Origin: Streptomyces sp. NBC_00306
GTDB lineage: Bacteria > Actinomycetota > Actinomycetes > Streptomycetales > Streptomycetaceae
Direction: 5' to 3'
Assembly (NCBI RefSeq): GCF_036169555.1
Contig: NZ_CP108032.1
Coordinates: 4,092,001 to 4,156,000, forward strand
DNA length: 64,000 nucleotides
Shown here: in pieces, positions 1 to 7,452 of the stretch
Numbering within the stretch: the stretch's first letter is position 1
Layout of the letters: every line of letters starts with the position of its first letter
Notes under the pieces: generated by a model
Told to the model about the DNA's origin: nothing
Seen by the model: the letters and a program-made list of their open reading frames with translations, nothing else
The model's database searches: none
Position numbers and translations under genes: made by a program

Positions 1-305
1 TGTTCGACGCGCGGAACTGTGTAGTCCGCCGCCTGACGGGCTGCCCTGCGAGCCGTGATCGCGGCCCGGTGCGCGGCGTCGTCCACCTTCGGCGGCACAT
101 GCGGTGCGACACGGGTGTCGTACTGAGCACGGGCCTTCTTGGCGGCCTTGGAGACCTTGGGCGCGAGCCGGACGCGGGCTTCCTGCGCGTAAAGCGCGGC
201 CTGGTCCTTGGCAGTACCGGCGTAGGGCGCCACCACGTCCGCGGCGTGCAGCACGCTTTCCTTCGCCGTACCGGTCGCGGCGCGCACGCTGTCCATGCGG
301 GTCAC
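1..305 (-). CDS. DUF5324 family protein (N-terminal part, runs off the window)
   Basis: The frame opens at a GTG at 305 (VTRMDSVRAATGTAKESV...) preceded by a strong GAGGAGG six bases upstream, and stays open to the window edge. The sequence is rich in Ala, Lys and Arg with repeated amphipathic helices (KVSKAAKKARAQYD, VDDAAHRAAITARRAARQ). This matches the N-terminus of the streptomycete DUF5324 family, small proteins with a C-terminal hydrophobic segment and no established function. The C-terminus is outside the window, so the membrane segment cannot be checked. It is divergent from the cyclophilin gene; the 275 bases between them hold both promoters but no motif I can call. Confidence 0.85.
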   Translation of the reverse strand, partial: MTRMDSVRAATGTAKESVLHAADVVAPYAGTAKDQAALYAQEARVRLAPKVSKAAKKARAQYDTRVAPHVPPKVDDAAHRAAITARRAARQAADYTVPRVE

Positions 306-580
306 GGGGATCCTCCTCCTCGGTGGCGTTCTGGGGCCTGGGGATTTCCCCAGTTCGGCACAGTTTCGCCTTTCCGTCTGAATGGAAATCATGCCCGCAG
401 ACCTCATGCTCGGCATGTGGGGCCGGGCATCCGGGTCATGTTTGGGAGCTTCCGCTCGACGATGCCACGATTCGCCCCGGAGCGCGCCGCTTCGGCGAGG
501 ACTCCGCCGCTTTTCTCCGTGAGCGGCCCTTCCGTGCGAGGATCGGTGGACGTCAGACGAGACTTACGGAAGGCAGGATC

Positions 581-1114
581 GTGGCCGAGCAGCTTTACGC
601 CACCCTGAAGACCAACCAAGGCGACATCGAGATCCGGCTCCTGCCGAACCACGCGCCCAAGACGGTCAAGAACTTTGTCGAACTCGCTCAGGGCGAGCGC
701 GAGTGGACCCACCCGGCGACCGGCAAGAAGTCCACGGACAGGCTGTACGACGGCACGGTCTTCCACCGCGTCATCAGCGGCTTCATGATCCAGGGCGGCG
801 ACCCGCTGGGTAACGGCACCGGCGGCCCGGGTTACGAGTTCGGTGACGAGTTCCACCCGGACCTTGCCTTCGACAAGCCGTACCTGCTGGCCATGGCGAA
901 CGCCGGCCCGGGCACCAACGGCTCGCAGTTCTTCATCACGGTGTCGCCCACCTCGTGGCTGACCCGCAAGCACACCATCTTCGGCGAGGTCAGCACGGAG
1001 GCGGGCAAGAAGGTCGTGGACGCGATCGTCGGCACCCAGACAAACCCGCGGACCGACCGCCCGCTCAACGACGTCGTGATCGAGTCCGTCGTCGTCGAGA
1101 CCCGCGAGGGCTGA
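581..1114 (+). CDS. Cyclophilin-type peptidyl-prolyl cis-trans isomerase
   Basis: A 177-residue single-domain cyclophilin that should catalyse cis-trans isomerisation of Xaa-Pro bonds in the cytoplasm, as it has no signal peptide. The core motif FHRVISGFMIQGGDP holds the catalytic Arg and the Phe/Gln of the active site, followed by NGSQFFITVSP and TSWLTRKHTIFG with the usual Trp and His. The GTG at 581 (VAEQLYATLKTNQG) is chosen because cyclophilin homology begins there and a GGAAGGCAGGA purine run precedes it. The open frame extends upstream without homology. The family is usually non-essential. A strong terminator follows 30 bases after the stop, so it is probably monocistronic. Confidence 0.95.
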   Translation: MAEQLYATLKTNQGDIEIRLLPNHAPKTVKNFVELAQGEREWTHPATGKKSTDRLYDGTVFHRVISGFMIQGGDPLGNGTGGPGYEFGDEFHPDLAFDKPYLLAMANAGPGTNGSQFFITVSPTSWLTRKHTIFGEVSTEAGKKVVDAIVGTQTNPRTDRPLNDVVIESVVVETREG

Positions 1115-1146
1115 TTTCCCGGGCCTGGTCCCCAGGGGAACCAATG

Positions 1147-1186
1147 CGCCCCGTCCGTCCGTAAGGATGGACGGGGCGGTGTTTTT
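1147..1186 (+). terminator. Rho-independent terminator after the cyclophilin gene
   Basis: A 14-bp stem (1147-1160 with 1165-1178, one G-U pair) closes a GTAA loop and is followed by GTGTTTTT. It lies between the cyclophilin stop and the rhomboid start, so the rhomboid gene needs its own promoter or read-through. Confidence 0.85.
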
Positions 1187-1210
1187 GAGCGAGGGAGATT
1201 GAGGGATCCC

Positions 1211-2107
1211 ATGGACCAGGTGCCAGGCACTCCGAAGGAGCCGCAGGACGCACACAGCCTGCCCAGCTGCTACCGGCATCCCGGCCGCGAGACGGGCATC
1301 AGCTGCGTGCGCTGCGAGCGGCCGATCTGTCCGGACTGCATGGTCGACGCCTCCGTGGGTTTCCAGTGCCCCGACTGCGTGCGCACCGGCTCCGGCACCG
1401 GGCACGCTCCGGCGGCGAACCAGCCACGGACCATCGCGGGCGGCAGCATCCGCTCCGACGCCTTCCTGATCACCAAGATCCTCGTGGCCCTCAACGCCGC
1501 CGTGTACGTGGTGGTGCTCGCCCTGGGCGACCGCTTCCTCGACGAGACGCTGCTGATCGGGTACGCGTACAACCCCCAGCTCAACGAGGTCGTCGGAGTC
1601 GCGGACGGCGAGTGGTACCGCCTGATCACCTCGGTGTTCCTGCACGAAGAGGTGCCCCACATCCTCTTCAACCTCGTGGGGCTGTGGTTCCTGGGCAAGA
1701 TGGTCGAGCCGGAACTCGGCCGCTCCCGCTTCCTCGCGGTCTATCTCATCTCGGGGCTCGGCGGCAGCGCGCTCGCCTATCTGCTCGCCGCCCCGAACCA
1801 GGGGTCCCTGGGTGCGTCGGGCGCCATCTACGGCCTGATCGGCGCGTTCGCGGTGCTCGCGCGTCGCAAGAACCTCGACATGCGGCCGGTCATCGCGATC
1901 CTGGTGATCAGTCTGATCTTCACCTTCAACCGCGAGGGCATCTCCTGGCAGGGGCACATCGGCGGTCTGGTCGCCGGTGCTCTGGTCACCCTCGGGCTCG
2001 TCTACGCTCCGCGCCATCGCCGCACCCTGGTGCAGGTCGCATGCTGTGCGGGGGTCCTGCTGGTGATCGTGGCGACCGTGATCGCCCGGACCGCGTCCCT
2101 GACCTAA
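1211..2107 (+). CDS. Rhomboid-family intramembrane serine protease with N-terminal zinc-finger-like segment
   Basis: 298 residues. The N-terminal 65 residues carry a Cys/His cluster (CYRHPGRETGISCVRCERPICPDC, broken here into CxxC pairs) resembling a B-box-like zinc finger, common in actinobacterial rhomboids. Six membrane segments follow. The catalytic Ser is in GASGAIYGL and the catalytic His in WQGHIGGL, with a conserved HILFNL-type segment upstream. It should cleave membrane proteins within or near the bilayer; the substrate is unknown. The ATG at 1211 follows a GAGGG; an in-frame TTG at 1199 is a weaker alternative. Confidence 0.93.
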   Translation: MDQVPGTPKEPQDAHSLPSCYRHPGRETGISCVRCERPICPDCMVDASVGFQCPDCVRTGSGTGHAPAANQPRTIAGGSIRSDAFLITKILVALNAAVYVVVLALGDRFLDETLLIGYAYNPQLNEVVGVADGEWYRLITSVFLHEEVPHILFNLVGLWFLGKMVEPELGRSRFLAVYLISGLGGSALAYLLAAPNQGSLGASGAIYGLIGAFAVLARRKNLDMRPVIAILVISLIFTFNREGISWQGHIGGLVAGALVTLGLVYAPRHRRTLVQVACCAGVLLVIVATVIARTASLT

Positions 2108-2204
2108 GGGCTGGCCCGTGGGGTCTGTCACCCGGCCGACGGGGGCCGTCGATCATCCGGGCCGAGCGGCTGCTTGCTCAGCTGAGCGCAACCTTTCCCC
2201 AAAG

Positions 2205-2404
2205 TTGTCCACAGCGTGTGGCGGATCTTGTGCACGCCGTATGAGACACGTGTGCCCCTTGTCGCTGAACTGGGTTTTCCCAGCAGAGGCAAGGGGCCGA
2301 ACGCTTCACCGAGATGGCTCATGCAGTCACACCGGCGTCAACACTTTGAAGGTTATCCACAGATCGTCAGACCTTTTCCCCACTGTGGACAACGCTGTGG
2401 ATAA
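2205..2404. promoter_or_regulatory. Cluster of four DnaA boxes between convergent genes
   Basis: This is the main content of the 360-base gap between the rhomboid and crgA stops. Four exact boxes are present: TTGTCCACA at 2205-2213 (+), TTATCCACA at 2353-2361 (+), TTGTCCACA at 2384-2392 (-) and TTATCCACA at 2396-2404 (-). Three fall within 52 bp. TTGTCCACA is the preferred streptomycete DnaA box and TTATCCACA the general bacterial consensus. Both flanking genes end here, so a promoter role is unlikely. A DnaA-titrating locus is the simplest reading. It is not oriC, because dnaA and dnaN are absent and the box number is too low. Confidence 0.75.
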
Positions 2405-2430
2405 CCTTGGGGCAGGGCTTGACGTCCCGC

Positions 2431-2454
2431 CCCGGGAGCCGAAGCGGCTCCGGG
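2431..2454 (-). terminator. Probable crgA terminator hairpin
   Basis: An inverted repeat CCGGGAGCCG / CGGCTCCGGG with an AAG loop and one bulged base lies 13 bases beyond the crgA stop. No U-tract follows, as is common in this kind of genome. Confidence 0.45.
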
Positions 2455-2467
2455 AGCTCCGGCAGAG

Positions 2468-2725
2468 CTACTTCCACTGGGTGGAGACACCGAAGCCGGC
2501 GGCGATGAAGCCGAAGCCCGCGACGATGTTCCAGTTGCCGAAGCTCTTGATCGGAAGGTCGCCCTCGGTCACATAGAAGAGGACGATCCAGGCGAGCCCG
2601 ATCAGGAACAACGCGAGCATCACGGGTGCTACCCAGCTGCGGCTCGTCAGCTTGATGCTGGTCGCCTGCTTCGTCGCGGGCGGCGGCGTGAACTCGGCCT
2701 TCTTGCGGATACGTGACTTCGGCAC
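2468..2725 (-). CDS. crgA: Cell division protein CrgA
   Basis: An 85-residue small membrane protein with a basic N-terminus (VPKSRIRKKAEFTPPP) and two membrane segments (about 32-52 and 65-82) joined by a short loop. This is the full CrgA/UPF0233 layout. CrgA works at the membrane with FtsZ, FtsI and PBPs; in Streptomyces it restrains aerial-hypha septation. GTG at 2725 is preceded by AGGAGAG. Its position beside the DUF881/sortase run and the pknB cluster is the conserved actinobacterial arrangement. Confidence 0.96.
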   Translation of the reverse strand: MPKSRIRKKAEFTPPPATKQATSIKLTSRSWVAPVMLALFLIGLAWIVLFYVTEGDLPIKSFGNWNIVAGFGFIAAGFGVSTQWK

Positions 2726-2866
2726 GAGGGACTCTCCTGTCGATGCGCTGCGTGACCGCGCAGGGAACTGTGGCTGGCGCCGGGGCTGGAGCGAAGGGGG
2801 ACCACTGCCGCCCCCGGGCGTCCGTTAGCGTAGTGCTTCCGCGGCGCCTGAGGAGATAAGGGTACG

Positions 2867-3634
2867 TTGAGCAATTCCGCCGACTCCCCGCAAGGCCCGG
2901 TTCACCGCTTCAACTGGCGGGTGGGCCGGGTGTTGACAGCTGCCGTTTTCGCCCTCGCCGGGCTGATCTTCGTGACAAGTTTCAATACGGCCAAGGGTAC
3001 CGATCTGCGCACCGACGGCTCCCTGCTGAAGCTGTCCGATCTGATCCAGCAGCGCAGCACCAAGAATGGTGACCTCACCGAGTCCACAGCCGCGCTCCGC
3101 GGCGACGTCGACGCTCTCGCGCAGCGCGACGACGGCTCCACCAAGGCCGAGGACCAGAAGCTCGGTGCTCTGGAGGAGGTGGCCGGCACCCGGAAGCTGA
3201 CCGGGCCGGCGCTGACTGTCACTCTCAATGACGCCCCGCCCAACGCCCAGGCCGCACCCGGCTATCCCGAGCCGCAGGCGAACGACCTGGTGATCCACCA
3301 GCAGGATCTCCAGGCCGTCGTCAACGCCCTGTGGAAGGGCGGCGCCAAGGGCATCCAGGTCATGGACCAGCGCCTCATCTCCACCAGCGCCGTCCGCTGT
3401 GTGGGTAACACCCTCATCCTCCAGGGCCGCGTCTACTCTCCGCCCTACCGGATCACCGCCGTGGGTGATCAGAGCGCGCTCCAGAAGGCCCTCGACGACT
3501 CCGTCGCCGTGCAGAACTACCAGCTGTATGTGAAGGCCTACGGTCTCGGCTGGAAAGTGGACGAGCGCGAGGCGGTGACTCTCCCCGGCTACTCGGGCAC
3601 AGTGGATCTCCACTACGCGAAGCCCGTGCAGTAG
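2867..3634 (+). CDS. DUF881 family membrane-anchored protein
   Basis: 255 residues: one N-terminal membrane segment (about 20-40, VLTAAVFALAGLIFVTSF), then a coiled-coil-like stretch with alternating acidic and basic residues (about 55-105), then the globular DUF881 domain (LTGPALTVTLNDAP, NDLVIHQQDLQAVVNALW, VGNTLILQGRVYSPPYRI). The fold is exported. Homologues sit beside division and cell-wall genes in Actinobacteria and Firmicutes but lack a defined activity. The start is a TTG at 2867 after GAGGAG; no in-frame ATG/GTG fits better. It is divergent from crgA and first in a compact run with the sortase genes. Confidence 0.88.
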   Translation: MSNSADSPQGPVHRFNWRVGRVLTAAVFALAGLIFVTSFNTAKGTDLRTDGSLLKLSDLIQQRSTKNGDLTESTAALRGDVDALAQRDDGSTKAEDQKLGALEEVAGTRKLTGPALTVTLNDAPPNAQAAPGYPEPQANDLVIHQQDLQAVVNALWKGGAKGIQVMDQRLISTSAVRCVGNTLILQGRVYSPPYRITAVGDQSALQKALDDSVAVQNYQLYVKAYGLGWKVDEREAVTLPGYSGTVDLHYAKPVQ

Positions 3635-3648
3635 CGCCTGGGGGTGCG

Positions 3649-4353
3649 GTGTCGGTACGGCTGATCGTCAGGACCTTCAGCGAACTGTGCATCACCGTCG
3701 GCACCTTGATCGTGCTCTTCGTCGCGTACGTCGTGTTCTGGACGGGCGTCAAGGCGGCCGACGCCTCCGACGGTCAGATCGGACGGCTTCAGGACGAGTG
3801 GTCCCACGGCGCGGTGGCGAGCCCGGCACCGGTTCCCGGCGGCACGGCCCCACCCACCCCGGCTCCGCCGGCCCCGGAATACCGGGACGGCAAGCCCTTC
3901 GCCGTGATGTACATCCCCCGTTTCGGTGGCAGTTGGGACTGGCCCGTCCTCGAAGGCACCCGTACGGGGACGCTCAAGAAGGGGCTCGGGCACTACGCCA
4001 CCACGGCCCGGCTCGGCGGCACCGGCAACTTCTCGGTCGCAGGTCACCGCCGTACGTACGGCGATCCGTTCAAGGACTTCCCGCGGCTGCGGGCCGGTGA
4101 CGCGGTCGTGCTGACCGACGGTACGACGTGGTTCACGTACCGCGTCGACAAGAGGCCGTACCGTACGGTCCCCGGTGACATCGGGGTGATCGACCCCGTT
4201 CCGCGGAAGTCCGGGTTCGACGGTCCCGGGCGCTATCTCACCCTCACGACGTGCGATCCGGAATGGGGCAGCAGCCACCGGCTGATCGTCTGGGCGCACC
4301 TCGACGCCACCCAGCCTGTGACGGACGGCAAACCGGAAGCTTTGCGCAGCTGA
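3649..4353 (+). CDS. Class E sortase (first of three)
   Basis: 234 residues with an N-terminal membrane segment (about 10-32), a Pro/Ala-rich linker and the sortase barrel. Catalytic His is in SVAGHRRTYG, Cys202 in TLTTCDPEWG, and Arg in HRLIVWAHL. Class E sortases of Actinobacteria attach LAxTG-type surface proteins to peptidoglycan outside the membrane. The GTG at 3649 starts 14 bases after DUF881, so the two are probably cotranscribed. The short, Pro-rich linker differs from the two downstream sortases. Confidence 0.92.
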   Translation: MSVRLIVRTFSELCITVGTLIVLFVAYVVFWTGVKAADASDGQIGRLQDEWSHGAVASPAPVPGGTAPPTPAPPAPEYRDGKPFAVMYIPRFGGSWDWPVLEGTRTGTLKKGLGHYATTARLGGTGNFSVAGHRRTYGDPFKDFPRLRAGDAVVLTDGTTWFTYRVDKRPYRTVPGDIGVIDPVPRKSGFDGPGRYLTLTTCDPEWGSSHRLIVWAHLDATQPVTDGKPEALRS

Positions 4354-4409
4354 CCCATGCACCCCTGCCGCCCTTTAGTCTGGTGCGGTACCGAACGGAA
4401 AGGGACGGC

Positions 4410-4583
4410 ATGTACGGCTGGATCTGGCGGCATCTGCCGGGCAACGCATGGGTGCGGGCTCTCATCTCGCTCGTGCTCGCCCTCGCGGTTGTCTACGTGC
4501 TGTTCCAGTACGTCTTCCCGTGGGCGGAGCCGCTGCTTCCGTTCAACGATGTGACGGTCGACGGAGCGGGGGCGGCCCGATGA
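4410..4583 (+). CDS. Small single-span membrane protein
   Basis: 57 residues (MYGWIWRHLPGNAWVRALIS...) with one clear membrane helix (about 14-38) and a short acidic tail. ATG at 4410 follows AAAGGGA, and the stop overlaps the next start as ATGA, so it is translationally coupled to the amidotransferase gene. Homologues of the same size occupy this place in other streptomycetes. No function is known. The context suggests an envelope role. Confidence 0.8.
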   Translation: MYGWIWRHLPGNAWVRALISLVLALAVVYVLFQYVFPWAEPLLPFNDVTVDGAGAAR

Positions 4584-5218
4584 GTGCCCGCATTCTCGTC
4601 GTCGACAACTACGACAGCTTCGTGTTCAACCTCGTTCAGTACCTGTACCAGCTCGGGGCGGAGTGCGAGGTCGTCCGGAACGACGCGGTCGGACTCGAAC
4701 ACGTGCAGGACGGCTTCGACGGGGTGCTGCTCTCCCCCGGGCCCGGCGCCCCCGAGCAGGCCGGCGTGTGCATCGAGATGGTGCGGCACTGCGCGGAGAC
4801 CGGAGTGCCGGTCTTCGGTGTCTGCCTCGGCATGCAGTCGATGGCGGTGGCGTACGGCGGAGTGGTCGACCGCGCTCCCGAGCTGTTGCACGGCAAGACC
4901 TCGCCGGTGGCGCACCAGGGCAAGGGCGTCTTCGCCGGGCTGCCCTCGCCGTTCACCGCGACCCGCTACCACTCGCTGGCCGCGGAGCCGGCCGACCTGC
5001 CCGAGGAGCTGGAGGTCACCGCACGGACCGCGGACGGCATCATCATGGGGCTGCGCCACCGTGAACTGGCCGTCGAAGGCGTGCAGTTCCACCCCGAGTC
5101 GGTCCTCACCGAGCACGGGCACCTGATGCTGGCCAACTGGCTGGAGCAGTGCGGCGACATCGGCGCGGTCGAGCGTTCGGCGGGGCTCGCGCCGGTGGTG
5201 GGCAAGGCCGTGGCGTGA
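4580..5218 (+). CDS. Glutamine amidotransferase of anthranilate/aminodeoxychorismate synthase (TrpG/PabA)
   Basis: 212 residues, a complete class I glutaminase domain. It releases ammonia from glutamine for a chorismate-using partner (TrpE- or PabB-like), which is not in this window. The nucleophile is Cys82 in GVCLGMQ, with His171 and Glu173 in FHPES; the start is the canonical ILVVDNYDSFVFNLVQYL. TrpG and PabA cannot be told apart from sequence alone and many are amphibolic. It overlaps the small membrane protein gene (ATGA) and the next sortase (GTGA). A folate/tryptophan enzyme inside a sortase operon is a conserved actinobacterial oddity with no explanation visible here. Confidence 0.93.
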   Translation: MSARILVVDNYDSFVFNLVQYLYQLGAECEVVRNDAVGLEHVQDGFDGVLLSPGPGAPEQAGVCIEMVRHCAETGVPVFGVCLGMQSMAVAYGGVVDRAPELLHGKTSPVAHQGKGVFAGLPSPFTATRYHSLAAEPADLPEELEVTARTADGIIMGLRHRELAVEGVQFHPESVLTEHGHLMLANWLEQCGDIGAVERSAGLAPVVGKAVA

Positions 5219-6549
5219 GTGCCGGGCGTCCGGGGGACGAGTACGACCCCCTGACGGACCCGACCCCGCCGGAGGAGTGGGAGCGGGCCCGGGCCCACTC
5301 GCGGGGCCAGGCCGACACCCAGGCCTACCTGCCGCCCCAGGCGTACGCTCCGGCCCAGGAGCAGCCGCAGGCCTATCCCCAGGCACCCGCCGCACCGCAG
5401 CGGTACTCGCGCACGCCTTCTCCGGGCTCCCAGGGCTATCCGCAGCAGCAGTCCGCGCCCCGGTCGTACGACGGGCTCCAGCAGGCGCAGAACTACGGCC
5501 AGTACCCCTCGAGCGCCGCCGAGGCCTACGCCGAGACCTATCGGCAGGACTGGTACGGGCAGCAGGAGACGGCTCCACTGCCCGGACCCGCGGCGCGACC
5601 GGCGGCCGCGGTGAGACCCGAGCCTGAGCCCGGCCGGTTCCCCCGACCGTTCCCCGGTTCGGGGAGTACGCCGGGACGCGACGAGGACGACGAGACGGTC
5701 GGCCTGCTGACGTCGGACACCCGGCGCGCCGAGGAGGCTCCTGCCGGGCCCGGCCGTGCCGAACGCCGCAGAGCGGCCAAGGGCCGGGGCCGCAGGCGCC
5801 CCGAGGCGCCGGGGACCTCCGCAGCGCCCGGCAGGCCCCTGTCGCGCGTGGAGGCCCGCAGAGCGGCCCGTGCGGCGAAGGACAGCCCCGCCGTCGTGGC
5901 CAGCCGTGCCATCGGCGAGCTGTTCATCAGTTTCGGCGTGCTGCTGCTGCTGTTCGTCACCTATCAGCTGTGGTGGACCAACATCCGTGCCGGGCAGCTG
6001 GCCGGCCGGGAGACGAGCAAGATACAAGAGGGCTTCGCCAAGGGCCGTCAGCCCGGTGCCTTCGAGCCCGGGCAGGGCTTCGCGATCATGTACATCCCGA
6101 AGCTGGACGTGGTGGTCCCGATCGCCGAGGGCATCAACAAGAACAAGGTCCTGGACCGCGGGATGGTGGGCCACTACGGCGAGGGCAAACTCAAGACGGC
6201 GATGCCGTCGGACAAGGCGGGCAACTTCGCCGTGGCCGGCCACCGCAACACCCATGGCGAGCCGTTCCGTTACATCAACCGTCTCCAGCCCGGCGACCCG
6301 ATCGTCGTCGAGACGCAGGACGCCTACTACACGTACAAGATGGCGAACATCCTTCCCCAGACCGCTCCTTCGAACATCGGCGTCATCGCGCCGGTGCCGG
6401 CCGGATCCGGCTTCACGGGGCCCGGCAGGTACATCACGCTCACGACGTGCACGCCGGAATTCACGAGTACGTATCGAATGATCGTGTGGGGCAAGATGGT
6501 TGAGGAACGGCCGCGCAGCCAGGGCAAACCGGACGCGCTCGTAGGCTGA
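5215..6549 (+). CDS. Class E sortase with long disordered cytoplasmic N-terminus
   Basis: 444 residues. The first 230 are low-complexity and rich in Gln, Pro, Ala and Tyr (repeated QAY motifs), then Arg/Ala-rich. A membrane segment at about 232-256 (FISFGVLLLLFVTYQLWW) is followed by the sortase domain. Catalytic residues are His in AVAGHRNTHG, Cys412 in TLTTCTPEF and Arg in TYRMIVWG. The GTG at 5215 overlaps the previous stop (GTGA). In S. coelicolor, tandem class E sortases in this neighbourhood anchor long chaplins and other LAxTG proteins. The long N-terminal tail, predicted cytoplasmic, could be an interaction or phosphorylation platform. Confidence 0.93.
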   Translation: MSAGRPGDEYDPLTDPTPPEEWERARAHSRGQADTQAYLPPQAYAPAQEQPQAYPQAPAAPQRYSRTPSPGSQGYPQQQSAPRSYDGLQQAQNYGQYPSSAAEAYAETYRQDWYGQQETAPLPGPAARPAAAVRPEPEPGRFPRPFPGSGSTPGRDEDDETVGLLTSDTRRAEEAPAGPGRAERRRAAKGRGRRRPEAPGTSAAPGRPLSRVEARRAARAAKDSPAVVASRAIGELFISFGVLLLLFVTYQLWWTNIRAGQLAGRETSKIQEGFAKGRQPGAFEPGQGFAIMYIPKLDVVVPIAEGINKNKVLDRGMVGHYGEGKLKTAMPSDKAGNFAVAGHRNTHGEPFRYINRLQPGDPIVVETQDAYYTYKMANILPQTAPSNIGVIAPVPAGSGFTGPGRYITLTTCTPEFTSTYRMIVWGKMVEERPRSQGKPDALVG

Positions 6550-6574
6550 CGACTTCAAGACGGGAACAGGTGCA

Positions 6575-7246
6575 GTGTCACGTGCGCGCAGCCGGATCGC
6601 CGGCGTCATCAGTGTCTTCGGCGAGCTGCTGATCACTGCGGGCGTGGTGCTGGGCCTCTTCGTCGTCTACTCCCTGTGGTGGACGAACGTCCTCGCCGAC
6701 CGTGAGGCATCCCGCCAGGGCAACGAGATGCGCGACGGATGGGCCGGCCCGGGGGCGCTCGACACCAAGGACGGCATCGGATTCCTGCACGTGCCCGCGA
6801 TGTCGAAGGGCGAAGTGCTGGTGAAGCAGGGCACCGACGCCAAGGCCCTCAACGACGGCATCGCCGGCTACTACACCGCCCCGATCAAGTCGGCGCTCCC
6901 CTGGGACCCGCAGGGCAACTTCACGCTCGCCGCGCACCGCGACGGCCATGGAGCGAAGTTCCACAACATCCACAAGGTGAAGGAGGGTGACCCGGTCGTC
7001 TTCGAGACGCGGGACACCTGGTACGTCTACAAGGTCTTCAAGAAGCTTCCCGAGACCTCGAAGTACAACGTCAACGTGCTGCAACCGGTCCCGAAGGAGT
7101 CGGGCAGGTCCAAGCCGGGCCGCTACATCACGCTGACGACGTGCACGCCCGTCTACACCTCGGACTACCGCTACATCGTGTGGGGCGAGCTGGTGCGCGA
7201 GGAGAAGGTCGACAAGAACCGCACGCCCCCCGACGAGCTGCGCTGA
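6575..7246 (+). CDS. Class E sortase (third of three)
   Basis: 223 residues: membrane segment at about 12-34 (FGELLITAGVVLGLFVVYSLWW), then a sortase domain with His in LAAHRDGHG, Cys190 in TLTTCTPVY and Arg in DYRYIVWG. The GTG at 6575 lies 25 bases after the previous sortase stop, consistent with one transcript. It is closer to the second sortase than to the first (shared WWTNxxA and TLTTCTP), suggesting a local duplication. The run ends at a bidirectional terminator. Confidence 0.93.
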   Translation: MSRARSRIAGVISVFGELLITAGVVLGLFVVYSLWWTNVLADREASRQGNEMRDGWAGPGALDTKDGIGFLHVPAMSKGEVLVKQGTDAKALNDGIAGYYTAPIKSALPWDPQGNFTLAAHRDGHGAKFHNIHKVKEGDPVVFETRDTWYVYKVFKKLPETSKYNVNVLQPVPKESGRSKPGRYITLTTCTPVYTSDYRYIVWGELVREEKVDKNRTPPDELR

Positions 7247-7340
7247 AACGAATCCGCACCGGCCGGCCACCGGCACGGCAAGGTCCTCCGGGCCACCGGC
7301 AGCCGACTCGGTCCACCGCATCGCGCCCCTGGCAGCTCAC

Positions 7341-7402
7341 CCGGCCCACCGCCTCCGCGCACGCAGAAGCCCCGGCCCACCGCCTCCGTGCACGCAGAAG
7401 CC
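7341..7402. repeat. 31-bp tandem repeat, two copies
   Basis: 7341-7371 and 7372-7402 are the same 31-bp unit (start CCGGCCCACCGCCTCC, end CAGAAGCC) with one difference. The end of each unit is the left arm of the terminator that follows, so the repeat duplicates half of a hairpin. Confidence 0.8.
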
Positions 7403-7434
7403 CCGGCACCCTTCGAGGGTGACCGGGGCTTCTG
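7395..7434. terminator. Bidirectional terminator between sortase and pknB
   Basis: A 12-bp perfect outer stem (CAGAAGCCCCGG with its complement at 7423-7434) encloses an inner 5-bp stem CACCC/GGGTG around a TTCGA loop. It separates convergent genes and can serve both. Confidence 0.8.
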
Positions 7435-7452
7435 TCCGTCCTTCGGCTCGGA

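Noticed and set aside
2205..2404. The DnaA-box cluster as oriC itself
   Set aside because: Streptomyces oriC has many more boxes and lies between dnaA and dnaN, neither of which is here.
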